A stretch of 47,940 bases of DNA from Caballeronia sp. SEWSISQ10-4 2 (GTDB taxonomy: Bacteria; Pseudomonadota; Gammaproteobacteria; Burkholderiales; Burkholderiaceae), in contig NZ_JALPRJ010000063.1 in NCBI RefSeq assembly GCF_030464885.1, positions 1 through 47,940 of the forward strand, written 5' to 3'. Below, piece by piece: positions 1-8,255 of this stretch; the stretch's first letter is position 1, and each line of letters starts with the position of its first letter. The position numbers and the translations under genes were made by a program. Under the pieces are notes generated by a model. That model was not told the origin of the DNA and searched no databases. It was given only the letters and a program-made list of their open reading frames with translations.

Positions 1-418
1 GCGTAATTGTTTCTGGAGCACGCCCCTGAGTTCTGATCGCCTTCGCGAGGAACGCTTTTGCTGCAGCCACATCTCGCCTGGCGCTGAGCCGGAAATCAAC
101 CGTCTTTCCCGCCCGGTCAACTGCGCGGTAAAGATAAGCCCATTTGCCACGGATCTTCACGTAGGTCTCATCGACGCGCCACGATTGTCCGGCTGCCATG
201 GCCAGGCGATTCCAGCGTTTGACGAACTCCGGCGTGAAATGCTTCACCCAGCGCATGATCGTAGTGTGCGCCAGCGACAGACCGCGCTCGGCCATCATTT
301 CAGTGAGGTCTCGGAAGCTGAGCTTGTAACGCAAGTAGCAACGCACGCAAAGGACGATAATTTCGCGGTCGAAGTGGCGCCCGTTGAACGATCCGTCGAT
401 GTCTTTCAACTTACCCAT
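1..418 (-). CDS. IS6-family transposase, 3' end cut by window edge
   Basis: This is the N-terminal 139 codons of an IS6 (IS26-like) DDE transposase; the rest lies outside the window. It moves the element by replicative cointegrate formation. The ATG at 418-416 gives MGKLKDIDGSFNGRHF, followed by the family's helix-turn-helix stretch (LSFRDLTEMMAERGLSLAHTTIMRWV) and the start of the catalytic domain. There, WRVDETYVKIRGKWAYLYRAVD carries the first catalytic Asp (DET), and SARRDVAAAKAFL follows. All of these are hallmark IS6 signatures. The start codon lies about 60 bp inside the presumed element end, the usual IS6 spacing. The reading frame is intact as far as it can be seen. Confidence 0.9.
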   Translation of the reverse strand, partial: MGKLKDIDGSFNGRHFDREIIVLCVRCYLRYKLSFRDLTEMMAERGLSLAHTTIMRWVKHFTPEFVKRWNRLAMAAGQSWRVDETYVKIRGKWAYLYRAVDRAGKTVDFRLSARRDVAAAKAFLAKAIRTQGRAPETIT

Positions 419-480
419 TGGCCCGCGCTCATCAAAAGCTTGAGCGTAACAGACTGATGCATCCGGATTGCACCACAACC
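1..480 (-). mobile_element. IS6-family insertion sequence, right part only
   Basis: The element's transposase-proximal end is placed near position 480. There the reverse strand reads GGTTGTGGTGCAATCC, resembling the GG..TGTTGCAA terminal repeats of IS6 elements, and recognisable Rieske oxygenase coding sequence starts just beyond. The other end is outside the window, so neither the second inverted repeat nor an 8-bp target duplication can be checked. The exact boundary could be off by several bases. Confidence 0.6.
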
Positions 481-482
481 GC

Positions 483-1253
483 CTGCGGTACGGGGCGGAC
501 TGTCAATGCCGGAAGATTCCGGCTCAGCCAGAATTGAAGCCTTCCGCAAAATTCCGGCTGAGCGTGTTTCCGGCCGTGGAGCGCTATGGCCTCATCTGGA
601 CCTGCCTGAGTCCTCAAGGCGCCTGGCCGCAGCTGCCGCCAATGCCCTCATGGGGCGATCCGCTCTATCAGTCGATCTTGCCGCCTTTCGTCGATATCGC
701 GGGATCGGCCGGTCGCCAGGTTGAAGGATTTGTCGACGTCGCACACTTCGCGTTCGTCCATCACGAAGCATTTGCCGATCGCAACGGCCCTGAGGTTCCT
801 GCGTATCAAACGGAATTCACCGACTTCGGATTGCGCACGGAATACTGGAGCAATGTCAGCAATTATCCCAAGGCACTGCAGCACCTTGCTCCCGACGACT
901 TTTCGTGGCTGCGCGTCTACGAGATTTACCCGCCGTTTTGCGCCGGGTTGACTGTGCATTTCCCTAACGAAGGGCGGCTGAACATCCTGAACGCAGCAAG
1001 CCCTGTTTCAGCACGCAAAACCAGGCTGTTCGTTCCCATTACGCGAAACTTCGATACCAGCGGACCGCTCGACGACGTTTATGCCTTTAACGCGCAGATC
1101 TTCGCGGAAGACCAGGCGATTGTCGAACGGCAGAGGCCGGAAGATCTGCCGCTCGACATGCAGATCGAGGCCCATTTCGCGGTGGACCGGACTTCGGCTG
1201 GCTACCGCCGCTTGCTCAGAGAGATGGGCTTGACCATGGCGTACGCTGGTTGA
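483..1253 (+). pseudogene. Rieske-type ring-hydroxylating oxygenase alpha subunit, 5' truncated by IS6
   Basis: The reading frame begins in the tail of a Rieske [2Fe-2S] domain (RYGADCQCRKIP, where intact proteins read CPYHGWRYG...G.C..IP) and continues through the C-terminal catalytic domain. That domain includes GFVDVAHFAFVHHEAF, the Asp/His/His mononuclear-iron region of the phenylpropionate dioxygenase/vanillate demethylase class. The stop is TGA at 1251-1253. The N-terminal Rieske ligands (CxH and CxxH) are absent because the IS6 end abuts the gene. About 255 codons remain of an expected 340-400. Without the Rieske cluster the protein cannot receive electrons, so it is presumably dead. 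The substrate cannot be told; the neighbours suggest an aromatic or organosulfur catabolic locus. Confidence 0.8.
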
Positions 1254-1425
1254 GGGGAACTCGAGCGGGACTGGCAGCGGTTCTGTCAGGAATGCAAATG
1301 GATTGTCCGCTCGCCATCGACTGAACCCTTCAGAGAATATGCGATGAACGAGGTGACTTGAAGCGTTGGCGCTTAGGGTTTCCGGCGGGATCGAGTAATT
1401 TCCATGACCTGAGCGGCGCGTCAAG

Positions 1426-2301
1426 TCAGTGACAGTACAAGTCGTTTTCGGCGACGAACATGTCGAACGCGAGCTGCTTTGCCACGCTCTCGCGCGCTGT
1501 CGTCAACCATCGGCTCTGGCGCCAATCGCGGATGGTTGTATCGACGAACCGCATGCTTGCCGCATCCCCGCCCGGCGTCGCAATGAACGAAGGCGTTGGA
1601 GCAATGTTGCCGGGGAGCACACTGTAATAGCTCCAGTCAGCCAGTTTCAACAGCGACTTTATGACGAGCTCATCGTCCACCAAGGCGGTGCATTCGCCGG
1701 CCTGGAACGCCAGCAGCGCGTCGAGTGGCCGGCCGTAGGTAATAAGACGCGCGCTATGGAGTCGCGCGGCGTGGGGTCCGTAAGCATTCCCAATCGGAGT
1801 GCAGATCGAGCCTCCGCGTAAGGCCGCCCAGTCGTGCACATTTCCGCGACGCAGGACAAGCGCTTGTCCCCGGCCGCTCGCATAGGAGGCGGGCGAGAAA
1901 GATAGCGTCGAACCCGGCTGGAACGGTAAGCCGTCGATTGCAGCATCGGCCTTGCCAGTTGCGACCGCGGCTGCCGCGGCATCGGGCTCGCTAAGCAACA
2001 GGTCGACGGGAAGTCCCAGACGCCGTCCGAGATCCGCGGCCAATGCAGCCGAGAAAGGATCAGGCGAGCGCAGTGTGCGGTCTACGTGCCCGACCGTCAA
2101 CACAGGCGCGGGCCGGGGCGGCACTGCGACAATCAGCCGGCCGCGAAGACTGGCGGCCGCGAACGGTTTTTCAAGCGTGACGAACCGGCTCAACATCGCG
2201 CTAATACACGCAAGCACTAGCAGAAAAACGGCCGTACGGTTGCGCGTCCTTAACCAGTAGCGCAGACCGACTGTGCCGGCGCCGACTCCATCGCTAGCCA
2301 T
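1426..2301 (-). CDS. Membrane-anchored periplasmic-binding-protein-like protein (type 2 PBP fold)
   Basis: The product is about 291 residues. An N-terminal hydrophobic segment (TAVFLLVLACISAMLS) is an uncleaved anchor or signal. It is followed by a bacterial extracellular solute-binding family 3-like domain: GRLIVAVPPRP at the start of lobe 1, ALAADLGRRLGLPVDL, ATGKADAAIDGL, and a second lobe with GGSICTPIGNAYG and LDALLAFQAGECTALVDDE. The ATG at 2301 overlaps the permease stop (ATGGCTAG), giving translational coupling; an in-frame start at 2343 is further upstream and less likely. It is the last gene of the SsuABC-type operon and probably supplies a second ligand-binding or sensing component. 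The fold assignment rests on pattern only and the ligand is unknown. Confidence 0.65.
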   Translation of the reverse strand: MASDGVGAGTVGLRYWLRTRNRTAVFLLVLACISAMLSRFVTLEKPFAAASLRGRLIVAVPPRPAPVLTVGHVDRTLRSPDPFSAALAADLGRRLGLPVDLLLSEPDAAAAAVATGKADAAIDGLPFQPGSTLSFSPASYASGRGQALVLRRGNVHDWAALRGGSICTPIGNAYGPHAARLHSARLITYGRPLDALLAFQAGECTALVDDELVIKSLLKLADWSYYSVLPGNIAPTPSFIATPGGDAASMRFVDTTIRDWRQSRWLTTARESVAKQLAFDMFVAENDLYCH

Positions 2302-3181
2302 TCTGTGCAATGCCGACGCGCCAGCGCAGCAGCTTGCGCTCAAGCAACGAGAGTCCGTAGTTGATCAGCAAACCAAAGAGCGCAAGCAGTACGATACCTG
2401 CGTACATGTCGGGGATCTGGAATGTTTCCTGTGAGTTTAGCGTGTAGAAACCTAGCCCTGAGCGTGCGCCGATCATCTCGGCTGCAACCAATGCGGTGAT
2501 ACTGTATGCGCCGGCAAGCCTGATACCGGTCAGTATTTGCGGCAAGGCTGCCGGCAAGATGACCTTGGTAAATATGAATCCTTGCGTTGCGCCCATCGAC
2601 CGGGCGCAATCGATAAAGATTCGCTCCACCTGCTTGACGCCGGAAATGGTATTGAGCAGCACAGGCCAGAATGCGGCCCACACGATGATCGCTATCTTCG
2701 ACGATTCCCCAATGCCCAAGAAGAGCATGAAGACAGGGAACAGCGCGAATGCGGAGACCTGTCGCAATAATTGATAAAGCGGATCAGCGATTCGTTCAGC
2801 GCGACGGAACCAGCCCAGTAAAAAGCCGCCTATGATCCCGGCCCCCACGGCGAGCAACAAACCCGTGATAGAGCGAAAAGCACTACTGCCAAGATGCTTC
2901 CACACCTCGCCGCTATCGAAGAGATGGCCGATCGCGACTACGACAGCGGAAGGTGGGCTGAGATAAGCCGAGCTGACAATGCCAACGCGTGGCAGCAATT
3001 CCCACAACAGCAGGAATGCAACCAACGCAACGCTGCGTTCGAAGATGCGCACGGCGTGAGCGCGCACTCGTGAAAACGCTGCAGCCAGCGCAGGTTCTTT
3101 CGATTGCGAGGCAGTGGCGGCGTCGGAAGCGAATTGCTCGCTGGCGAGAAGGGGAGTCGTCGCGGAAGATCGATTACGCAT
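2294..3181 (-). CDS. ABC transporter permease, SsuC/TauC/NrtB type
   Basis: This is a 295-residue inner-membrane permease of the nitrate/sulfonate/taurine family. It has a polar N-terminal leader of about 45 residues, a first membrane segment (SVALVAFLLLWELLP), the family's YLSPPSAV loop, and five or so further helices. The cytoplasmic ATPase-coupling EAA loop is DCARSMGATQGFIFTKVILPAALPQ. The C-terminal GLLINYGLSLLERKLLRWR is also typical. The ATG at 3181 overlaps the ATPase stop by 8 nt (ATGCGTAA), and its own stop overlaps the next gene, so it is in the middle of a four-gene operon. Substrate is inferred from family only: sulfonate, taurine, nitrate, thiamin precursor or aromatic acids. 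Confidence 0.9.
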   Translation of the reverse strand: MRNRSSATTPLLASEQFASDAATASQSKEPALAAAFSRVRAHAVRIFERSVALVAFLLLWELLPRVGIVSSAYLSPPSAVVVAIGHLFDSGEVWKHLGSSAFRSITGLLLAVGAGIIGGFLLGWFRRAERIADPLYQLLRQVSAFALFPVFMLFLGIGESSKIAIIVWAAFWPVLLNTISGVKQVERIFIDCARSMGATQGFIFTKVILPAALPQILTGIRLAGAYSITALVAAEMIGARSGLGFYTLNSQETFQIPDMYAGIVLLALFGLLINYGLSLLERKLLRWRVGIAQNG

Positions 3182-4019
3182 TGATGGTCCTCGTAGGTTC
3201 GCCTTCAGGCGTGCTGCGCGTCTCGGCGACCTCGGTCTTTAGCAACTCCCACGCGCGCTGCCGCAATCCCAGGAACTGCGCTGAATTGCGCACGGAGTCA
3301 TCGCGTGGCCGCGGCAAGGAAATGTCGATGATCGCCTTCACCCGGCCGGGACCGCGCGTCATGATCGCTACACGGTCGGAGAGGAAGATCGCTTCATCAA
3401 TGCTGTGGGTGATGAAAACCACGGTCTTTGCGCTTTTTTCCCAAATGGTAAGCAGTTCGCTTTGGAGAGACTCGCGCGTCTGGGCATCGAGCGCGCCGAA
3501 GGGCTCGTCCATCAACAGGACTTCGGGTCCGTAAGCGAGCGCTCGTGCAATGGCCGCGCGCTGGCGCATGCCGCCGGAAAGCTGGTGCGGATAGTGATCG
3601 CCGTACGCTTGCAATCCGACCAGCAAAAGAAAGTGCGCGGCTTGCTCACGGCGTTGGGCGCGTTTCACATCGCGGATTTCGAGGCCGATTTCTACGTTCT
3701 CAATTACCGTGCGCCAGGGGAACAACGCATATCCCTGGAATACGACACCAAGCTTTCGGCTGACGCCGCTCAGAATCTGTCCGTCGATACGAACATCGCC
3801 TTTCGTCTGCGGCACGAGCCCGGCGAGTATGTTTAGGAGGCTCGACTTGCCGCAGCCGCTTGGTCCCAGTACCGAGAGAAATTCTCCTTCGCGCACCGAC
3901 AGGTTGAAATCCTGGAGCACGGCATTCCTGCGCGTCTGCCCCGGCGTTCCCTGGTCGACGTAGGTCAGGCCAAGATGCTCGGCGACGATCTTGCCGGGGT
4001 GCAGTGACACCCCGCTCAC
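3174..4019 (-). CDS. ABC transporter ATPase, SsuB/TauB type
   Basis: The product is a 281-residue ATP-binding subunit with Walker A GPSGCGKSS, a Q-loop in GVVFQGYALFPW, signature LSGGMRQR, Walker B VLLMDEPFGALD, and the H-loop in VFITHSIDEA. The FPWRTVIENV and DEPFGALDAQTR wording is characteristic of the SsuB/TauB/NrtD class. The start is chosen at GTG 4019, which shares GTGA with the stop of the upstream binding-protein gene. The open frame runs further upstream, but that part only shadows the binding-protein gene. It should energise the permease encoded immediately downstream. Confidence 0.92.
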   Translation of the reverse strand: MSGVSLHPGKIVAEHLGLTYVDQGTPGQTRRNAVLQDFNLSVREGEFLSVLGPSGCGKSSLLNILAGLVPQTKGDVRIDGQILSGVSRKLGVVFQGYALFPWRTVIENVEIGLEIRDVKRAQRREQAAHFLLLVGLQAYGDHYPHQLSGGMRQRAAIARALAYGPEVLLMDEPFGALDAQTRESLQSELLTIWEKSAKTVVFITHSIDEAIFLSDRVAIMTRGPGRVKAIIDISLPRPRDDSVRNSAQFLGLRQRAWELLKTEVAETRSTPEGEPTRTINA

Positions 4020-5146
4020 GACGCAGCTTCCGCGGGCGCCGGCGATCCCGCATTGTGACCCGGCATGGCCGATGCGGACTTGCTCGAGCCCGTAGGCGCA
4101 ATCGCGCGCGCGGGCGGTTGCGCGTAGGGATTGTATTCGTTGGTGTACACGTCTTCGACCTTGACCTTGCCCTTCGGGATCTTGCCCGCTTGTTCGAGGA
4201 TGTCGATGTAATACTGGATCGGCGGGGTGGTGACGACGAGGTCCTTGACGTAGGCATAGCGTTCGACCACCTCGACATCGATTCCGAGCCGCTCGGCCGT
4301 CAGTTTGCGTGCTTCGTCCGGATGCGCGTTGACCCAGTTCCCCGCCTTGGCGATGGTGGCCACGAAGTCGCGCACCGCCTGCGGATGGGCACGTGCAAAC
4401 GCACCGTTCACGCTGTACGGCGCCATCCCGCCGAGGCCGTGATCCTCGTCCCAGTCGCTCCACAGCTTGTGAAGCTGCGGGTCATGTTCGGCGGCTCCGG
4501 AAAACGGCGGATGAATGATCGCGATGTCGACGTTCTTGGTGACCAGCGCCTGTTGGGACTGGTTGTCGGGCACGACCAGCCAGTTCACCTTCGACACATC
4601 CACGCCATGCTCCGACAGGTATTTCTTCGTGACGAACTCGGCGCACGCGCCGAAGCTGTTGAACGCGACAGTCTTGCCTTCGAAGTCCTTGGGCTGCGTA
4701 ATGCCGGAGTCCTTGCGCGAGAAGTACTTCATGTGCGGTGCGTCGGGCAATGTCTCGCCGCCGGCGGAAACGACCTTGATGTCGGCACCGCTAGCGATTG
4801 CGGAGATGACGAGCGGCACCATGCGTGAGCCGAAGTCGATTTCACCCGTGCCGACCAACGGAATGATCTGCGGAGCCGAAACCTTCCCGACATACTTTGG
4901 ACGCGTACTCGTACCGTCGAAGTAGCCGAGCTTGTCTGCCAGATAAACGAGGTCGAACGCCGGATTGTCGGGATACTTGAAATACGTCACGTTCTTGGCT
5001 TCAGCACCGCTTGCGGACGCGACACTCGTGGCGCCATCGCGGGAATTGCAGCCGCTCTGGAGGAGCAGCAGCGATGCTGCAATCGATGTGACAGCAACGG
5101 AGATTGCGCGGTCGCGCAGGCGGGACCGGGTCGGGATAGTGAGCAT
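4016..5146 (-). CDS. ABC transporter substrate-binding lipoprotein, SsuA/TauA-like
   Basis: This is the first gene of the operon. The start at 5146 gives MLTIPTRSRLRDRAISVAVT followed by a hydrophobic stretch ending in the lipobox LQSGC, so it is a lipid-anchored binding protein. The in-frame extension upstream lacks signal-peptide character. The mature part shows the SsuA/NMT1-like fold: FKYPDNPAFDLVYLADKLGYF, GTGEIDFG, KDFEGKTVAFNSFGACAEF, and VDIAIIHPPFSG. The C-terminal 40 residues are Ala/Pro/Ser-rich and probably disordered. Stop and next start overlap (GTGA). It captures the substrate of the transporter. Neighbouring nitroreductase and LLM monooxygenase genes favour an organosulfur compound, but an aromatic ligand is also possible given the nearby Rieske gene. 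Confidence 0.85.
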   Translation of the reverse strand: MLTIPTRSRLRDRAISVAVTSIAASLLLLQSGCNSRDGATSVASASGAEAKNVTYFKYPDNPAFDLVYLADKLGYFDGTSTRPKYVGKVSAPQIIPLVGTGEIDFGSRMVPLVISAIASGADIKVVSAGGETLPDAPHMKYFSRKDSGITQPKDFEGKTVAFNSFGACAEFVTKKYLSEHGVDVSKVNWLVVPDNQSQQALVTKNVDIAIIHPPFSGAAEHDPQLHKLWSDWDEDHGLGGMAPYSVNGAFARAHPQAVRDFVATIAKAGNWVNAHPDEARKLTAERLGIDVEVVERYAYVKDLVVTTPPIQYYIDILEQAGKIPKGKVKVEDVYTNEYNPYAQPPARAIAPTGSSKSASAMPGHNAGSPAPAEAAS

Positions 5147-5433
5147 CGGGATACCTGGCAAAAAGAAGCGTCGAAATCGGCAGACACGAACGCGGCCGGG
5201 GCATAAGAGCGCGCATGTTCGCAACCTGAAGCAACGACGATTTTCGCTTTTGCCGGTCCCGTGCCTAACCAATTAAAAATGCTTTCGATAGCAGGAAAAA
5301 TGCACGGCGCCGTAATGTGCCGACTCCTCCAGGAATTGGTCGAAACTGCTTACGTGCCGGAAGCATTGGTGTAGCCGGTCAGTTCAATTTGCTTGTAGAC
5401 GTGATGGGACATTGGCTGGTTTCCTTGAATAAT

Positions 5434-6030
5434 TCAGGCTGCGAATCGACCTTCCTTGGCGATTTCGCCAAGGGGCTTGCGCGGACTGGGCGTTTCTCGC
5501 GCCTGTAGCGCTTCAGACAGTGAAGCCTTGTCGCCGAGACGGCCAATCGCGATCCCCGCCTCGATCGAGTAGGTATCCGGGATTTTCAACTCTGTCCTGA
5601 TTCTGTCTCGCTCGATTCCGGCCAGCCCGTGCGCATGCCATCCAGCCAGACTTGCCTGCAGCGCAAGATAGCCCCACGCGGCGCCACTATCGAACGAATG
5701 ACTGATTGACGGCACTTCGTCTGTTGCGCCCGGCGGGAGAAACGTACTCTTTGAAAGGACGATTACCAACGCTGCTGCCTGACTTGCCCAGCTGCGATTG
5801 AAGTCGTTCAGGAAACCCAGAAATTGCGTCCAGCGCTCGCTGTCGCGCGTGGCGTAGACGAACCGCCACGGTTGTGAGTTATACGACGAAGGCGCCCAGC
5901 GGGCGGCCTCGAGAAACGTCAGCAGCGTTGCATTGTCGATAGGTTCCTGGCTAAAGGCGCGCGGCGACCAGCGATTGACGAATTGAGGATCGATAGGGTG
6001 ATCTGCGCTGCGAGGGTTCGGCGTTGTCAT
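5434..6030 (-). CDS. Nitroreductase-family flavoprotein
   Basis: The product is an FMN-dependent NAD(P)H oxidoreductase-like protein of about 198 residues. It has the family's opening signature RWSPRAFSQEPIDNATLLTFLEAARWAPSSYNSQPWRFVYA (Arg and Ser/Asn FMN-phosphate contacts) and the C-terminal GIAIGRLGDKASL. ATG 6030 is preferred; a GTG at 6060 lies within a tandem GAGCGACTACCC repeat and would add ten residues. It lies between the sulfonate-type transporter and the LLM monooxygenase and could supply reduced flavin to the latter, as flavin reductases do in two-component systems. That role is inference. Confidence 0.85.
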   Translation of the reverse strand: MTTPNPRSADHPIDPQFVNRWSPRAFSQEPIDNATLLTFLEAARWAPSSYNSQPWRFVYATRDSERWTQFLGFLNDFNRSWASQAAALVIVLSKSTFLPPGATDEVPSISHSFDSGAAWGYLALQASLAGWHAHGLAGIERDRIRTELKIPDTYSIEAGIAIGRLGDKASLSEALQARETPSPRKPLGEIAKEGRFAA

Positions 6031-6413
6031 GATGGGTAGTCGCTCAGGGTAGTCGCTCACAAGAGAGCCGCGAAGGAAACGCCACGACGAAGTGGTTGAG
6101 TGGCTCGGTTCGAATCAAGCAGTTACGTGAGCGAGTATAAGAACAGGGCACGATTTGATCTAACAAGAAATCGGCCGAACCTTATCGCGATAGCGCGGCA
6201 ACGCGATTTTCGTGCTCGGATATAAGGCGGAGAAGATGCGGAGAGGCGGAAACTTGCACCAGGAGTGGCCGCATCGGAAACGGATTTTCATTCCGGTTTT
6301 CCTTCTATCGATATGCGAACAAACTGGAAGGGCGGGATTGACCGGTGCGATGTGGTCGACACATGCTTGCAGGTTGTGATTCTTATCTTTCTCAATCCAC
6401 GTTAGGTCGACTG

Positions 6414-7478
6414 ATGCCTTCGTCAACTCCCCGCTTCGGCATTTGGGCGCTGGTGCACGGTAGCCGTGCCGCGCTGCAGGATCCCGACGAACCCTACGAT
6501 GCGTCATGGTCTCGCAACCGCGACCTCATACTGGAAGCCGAGCAACTCGGTTTCGACTCGACGCTGGTCGCGCAGCATGCGATCAATCCTCATGACGAAA
6601 CGCTTGATCAACTGGAGGCCTGGACTGCCTCGGCAGCGTTGGCTGCTTTAACTACGCGCATCGAGATCATCACGGCGATCAAGCCCTATCTCTATCATCC
6701 CGTCACCCTGGCCAAAATGGCCATGCAGATTGAAGAGATCAGCGGTGGGCGATTCGCGATCAATCTCGTCAACGCATGGAATCGTCCTGAGCTGGCCAAG
6801 GCCGGTATCGGTTTTGCTGAGCATGACGAACGATACGCATACGGCCGTGAATGGATCACGGTTGTGAATGACCTGATGCTTGGAAAGTTCACCAATTTCA
6901 AGGGGCGGTTCTTCGACATAGAAGACTATGTCTTGCGCCCGGCCGACCGCTTTCGGGACAGACCGCGCATCTATGTAGGCGGCGAGTCGGAGCCGGCGAG
7001 GGCGCTCGTGGCTGAACGCGGCGATTTCTGGTTTATCAACGGCCAACCGTTGCCCGATGTGTGTCGATTGATCGAAGACGTGGGAGGGCGCGCCCGTACC
7101 GGTCCGCCATTGCGCTTCGGACTTTCCGCCTTCGTGATTGCGCGGCCAACGGACGGGCAGGCGCAGGAGCATCTCGATCACCTGTTCGCGCTTGCTGCGA
7201 AGGATGCTCCCTTGCGCGCATCGCAGAAGGGAAACACCGATCCAAAGGCGGTCATGCACCAGACGTTCGCCAAGTCAGCGCGGGTGGGGTCGAACGGTGG
7301 GACTGCAGCGGGGCTGGTTGGCAGCTACGAAACGGTAGCGCGGCGTATTGTCGAGTTTCACCGGGCGGGAATCGAATTGTTCATGCTGCAGTTCCAGCCG
7401 TTTGAAGCGGATATGAAGCGATTCTCGCAAGAGGTGATACCGCGTGTTCGTGAACTGACATCGATTGCAGACAGGTAA
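6414..7478 (+). CDS. LLM-class flavin-dependent monooxygenase (SsuD/SfnG-like)
   Basis: This 354-residue bacterial-luciferase-like TIM-barrel protein starts at ATG 6414 (MPSSTPRFGIWALVHGS). Typical elements are ILEAEQLGFDSTLVAQH, LAALTTRIEIITAIKPYLYHP, QIEEISGGRFAINLVNAWNRPEL, the HDERYAYGREW segment, and PRIYVGGESEPARALVAERGDFWFING. This arrangement matches alkanesulfonate (SsuD) and dimethylsulfone (SfnG) monooxygenases, which use FMNH2 and O2 to split C-S bonds and release sulfite or sulfinate. Its position beside an SsuABC-like operon and a nitroreductase supports an organosulfur role. Pyrimidine- or terpene-type substrates cannot be excluded. Confidence 0.88.
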   Translation: MPSSTPRFGIWALVHGSRAALQDPDEPYDASWSRNRDLILEAEQLGFDSTLVAQHAINPHDETLDQLEAWTASAALAALTTRIEIITAIKPYLYHPVTLAKMAMQIEEISGGRFAINLVNAWNRPELAKAGIGFAEHDERYAYGREWITVVNDLMLGKFTNFKGRFFDIEDYVLRPADRFRDRPRIYVGGESEPARALVAERGDFWFINGQPLPDVCRLIEDVGGRARTGPPLRFGLSAFVIARPTDGQAQEHLDHLFALAAKDAPLRASQKGNTDPKAVMHQTFAKSARVGSNGGTAAGLVGSYETVARRIVEFHRAGIELFMLQFQPFEADMKRFSQEVIPRVRELTSIADR

Positions 7479-7865
7479 CTTCCATTTTGATAGTAGGCCT
7501 GTGTCATTGGCACCGTTCTAATTGAGGGCAAGCGTCCATATAGGCGACAGCCGTCTGCGGTAGTCGTACCGCCTCGGTGTTCTGCAGTAGAGCTTTGGGC
7601 AGTTTGCGGGCGAATGGCTTGCACGTTGCGTTGACCATAAACGTCGGGCGGTTCGAATCAGGAAGCCGTTCGACGGATCAGTGCGATAACACGCTGGTCC
7701 CATGCTGAAACACAGCGCTATCGGATTTGGCTAGTGCACGATGTCCGATGTGCAGATGAACCTACATTAAATGAATCCGGGAATCGATAGGTTCATAAGT
7801 CGCTTGGAGCGGGTTTGACGCGCAACTACCATGCTTAGGATCCCGCCTTGGTTATGGGATAGTCA
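7479..7865. other. Intergenic stretch without supportable gene
   Basis: About 390 bp between the LLM monooxygenase and the winged-helix gene. Short open frames on both strands have no recognisable family features. The codon pattern looks non-coding, and it may contain decayed sequence. Confidence 0.4.
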
Positions 7866-8255
7866 ATGAAGCTCACGCAGGTTACCCTTCTTGGTCGCAT
7901 GCAGATTGGCCGAGACTATAGCCCAACGTATCTGGCGCAATATTTTGACGTAACAACCGCAATCTTGCGCGACAGTCTCTGCGCACTCGCCCAAGAAGGG
8001 TTCGTAAAAATGATTAATAAAGCGGGTGGAAAAATAGCATTTCGTCGGGTAAGAAATGAACCGCCGGTACAAGGTGATAGTCCCACTGAACAAATCAGGA
8101 GTGTCGCAACTTTTCCAGTTACGCGTCGCTTGACGGGTATTCTCAGCGACTACGGTGCCTCATTGCCCTCGGACAATCACCGACGCGGTGAACTCAAGGT
8201 TCCAACTGCGAGCACGATGAAGATCAGAATTCCGATGGCGACCTGCTGCCAATAA
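7866..8255 (+). CDS. Small winged-helix-like protein, C-terminus probably replaced
   Basis: The open frame encodes 129 residues. The first 60 (LLGRMQIGRDYSPTYLAQYFDVTTAILRDSLCALAQEGFVKMI) look like a winged helix-turn-helix with a recognition helix around TTAILRDSLCALAQEGFV. A segment RRLTGILSDYGASL near residue 90 resembles the C-terminal end of small Burkholderia DNA-binding proteins of this kind. After it, the frame runs 79 bp into the convergent ABC permease gene at 8177, so the last 25 or so residues look accidental and the native end was probably lost at a junction near 8170. No clear ribosome binding site precedes the ATG. Its function beyond DNA binding is unknown. Confidence 0.45.
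   Translation: MKLTQVTLLGRMQIGRDYSPTYLAQYFDVTTAILRDSLCALAQEGFVKMINKAGGKIAFRRVRNEPPVQGDSPTEQIRSVATFPVTRRLTGILSDYGASLPSDNHRRGELKVPTASTMKIRIPMATCCQ

Noticed and set aside
3174..4463. A longer 429-residue version of the SsuB-like ATPase
   Set aside because: The first 148 residues are a shadow of the binding-protein gene; GTG 4019 with GTGA overlap is the credible start.
4004..4828. A 274-codon open frame on the plus strand
   Set aside because: Antisense to the SsuA-like gene, which has a clear lipobox and binding-protein motifs.
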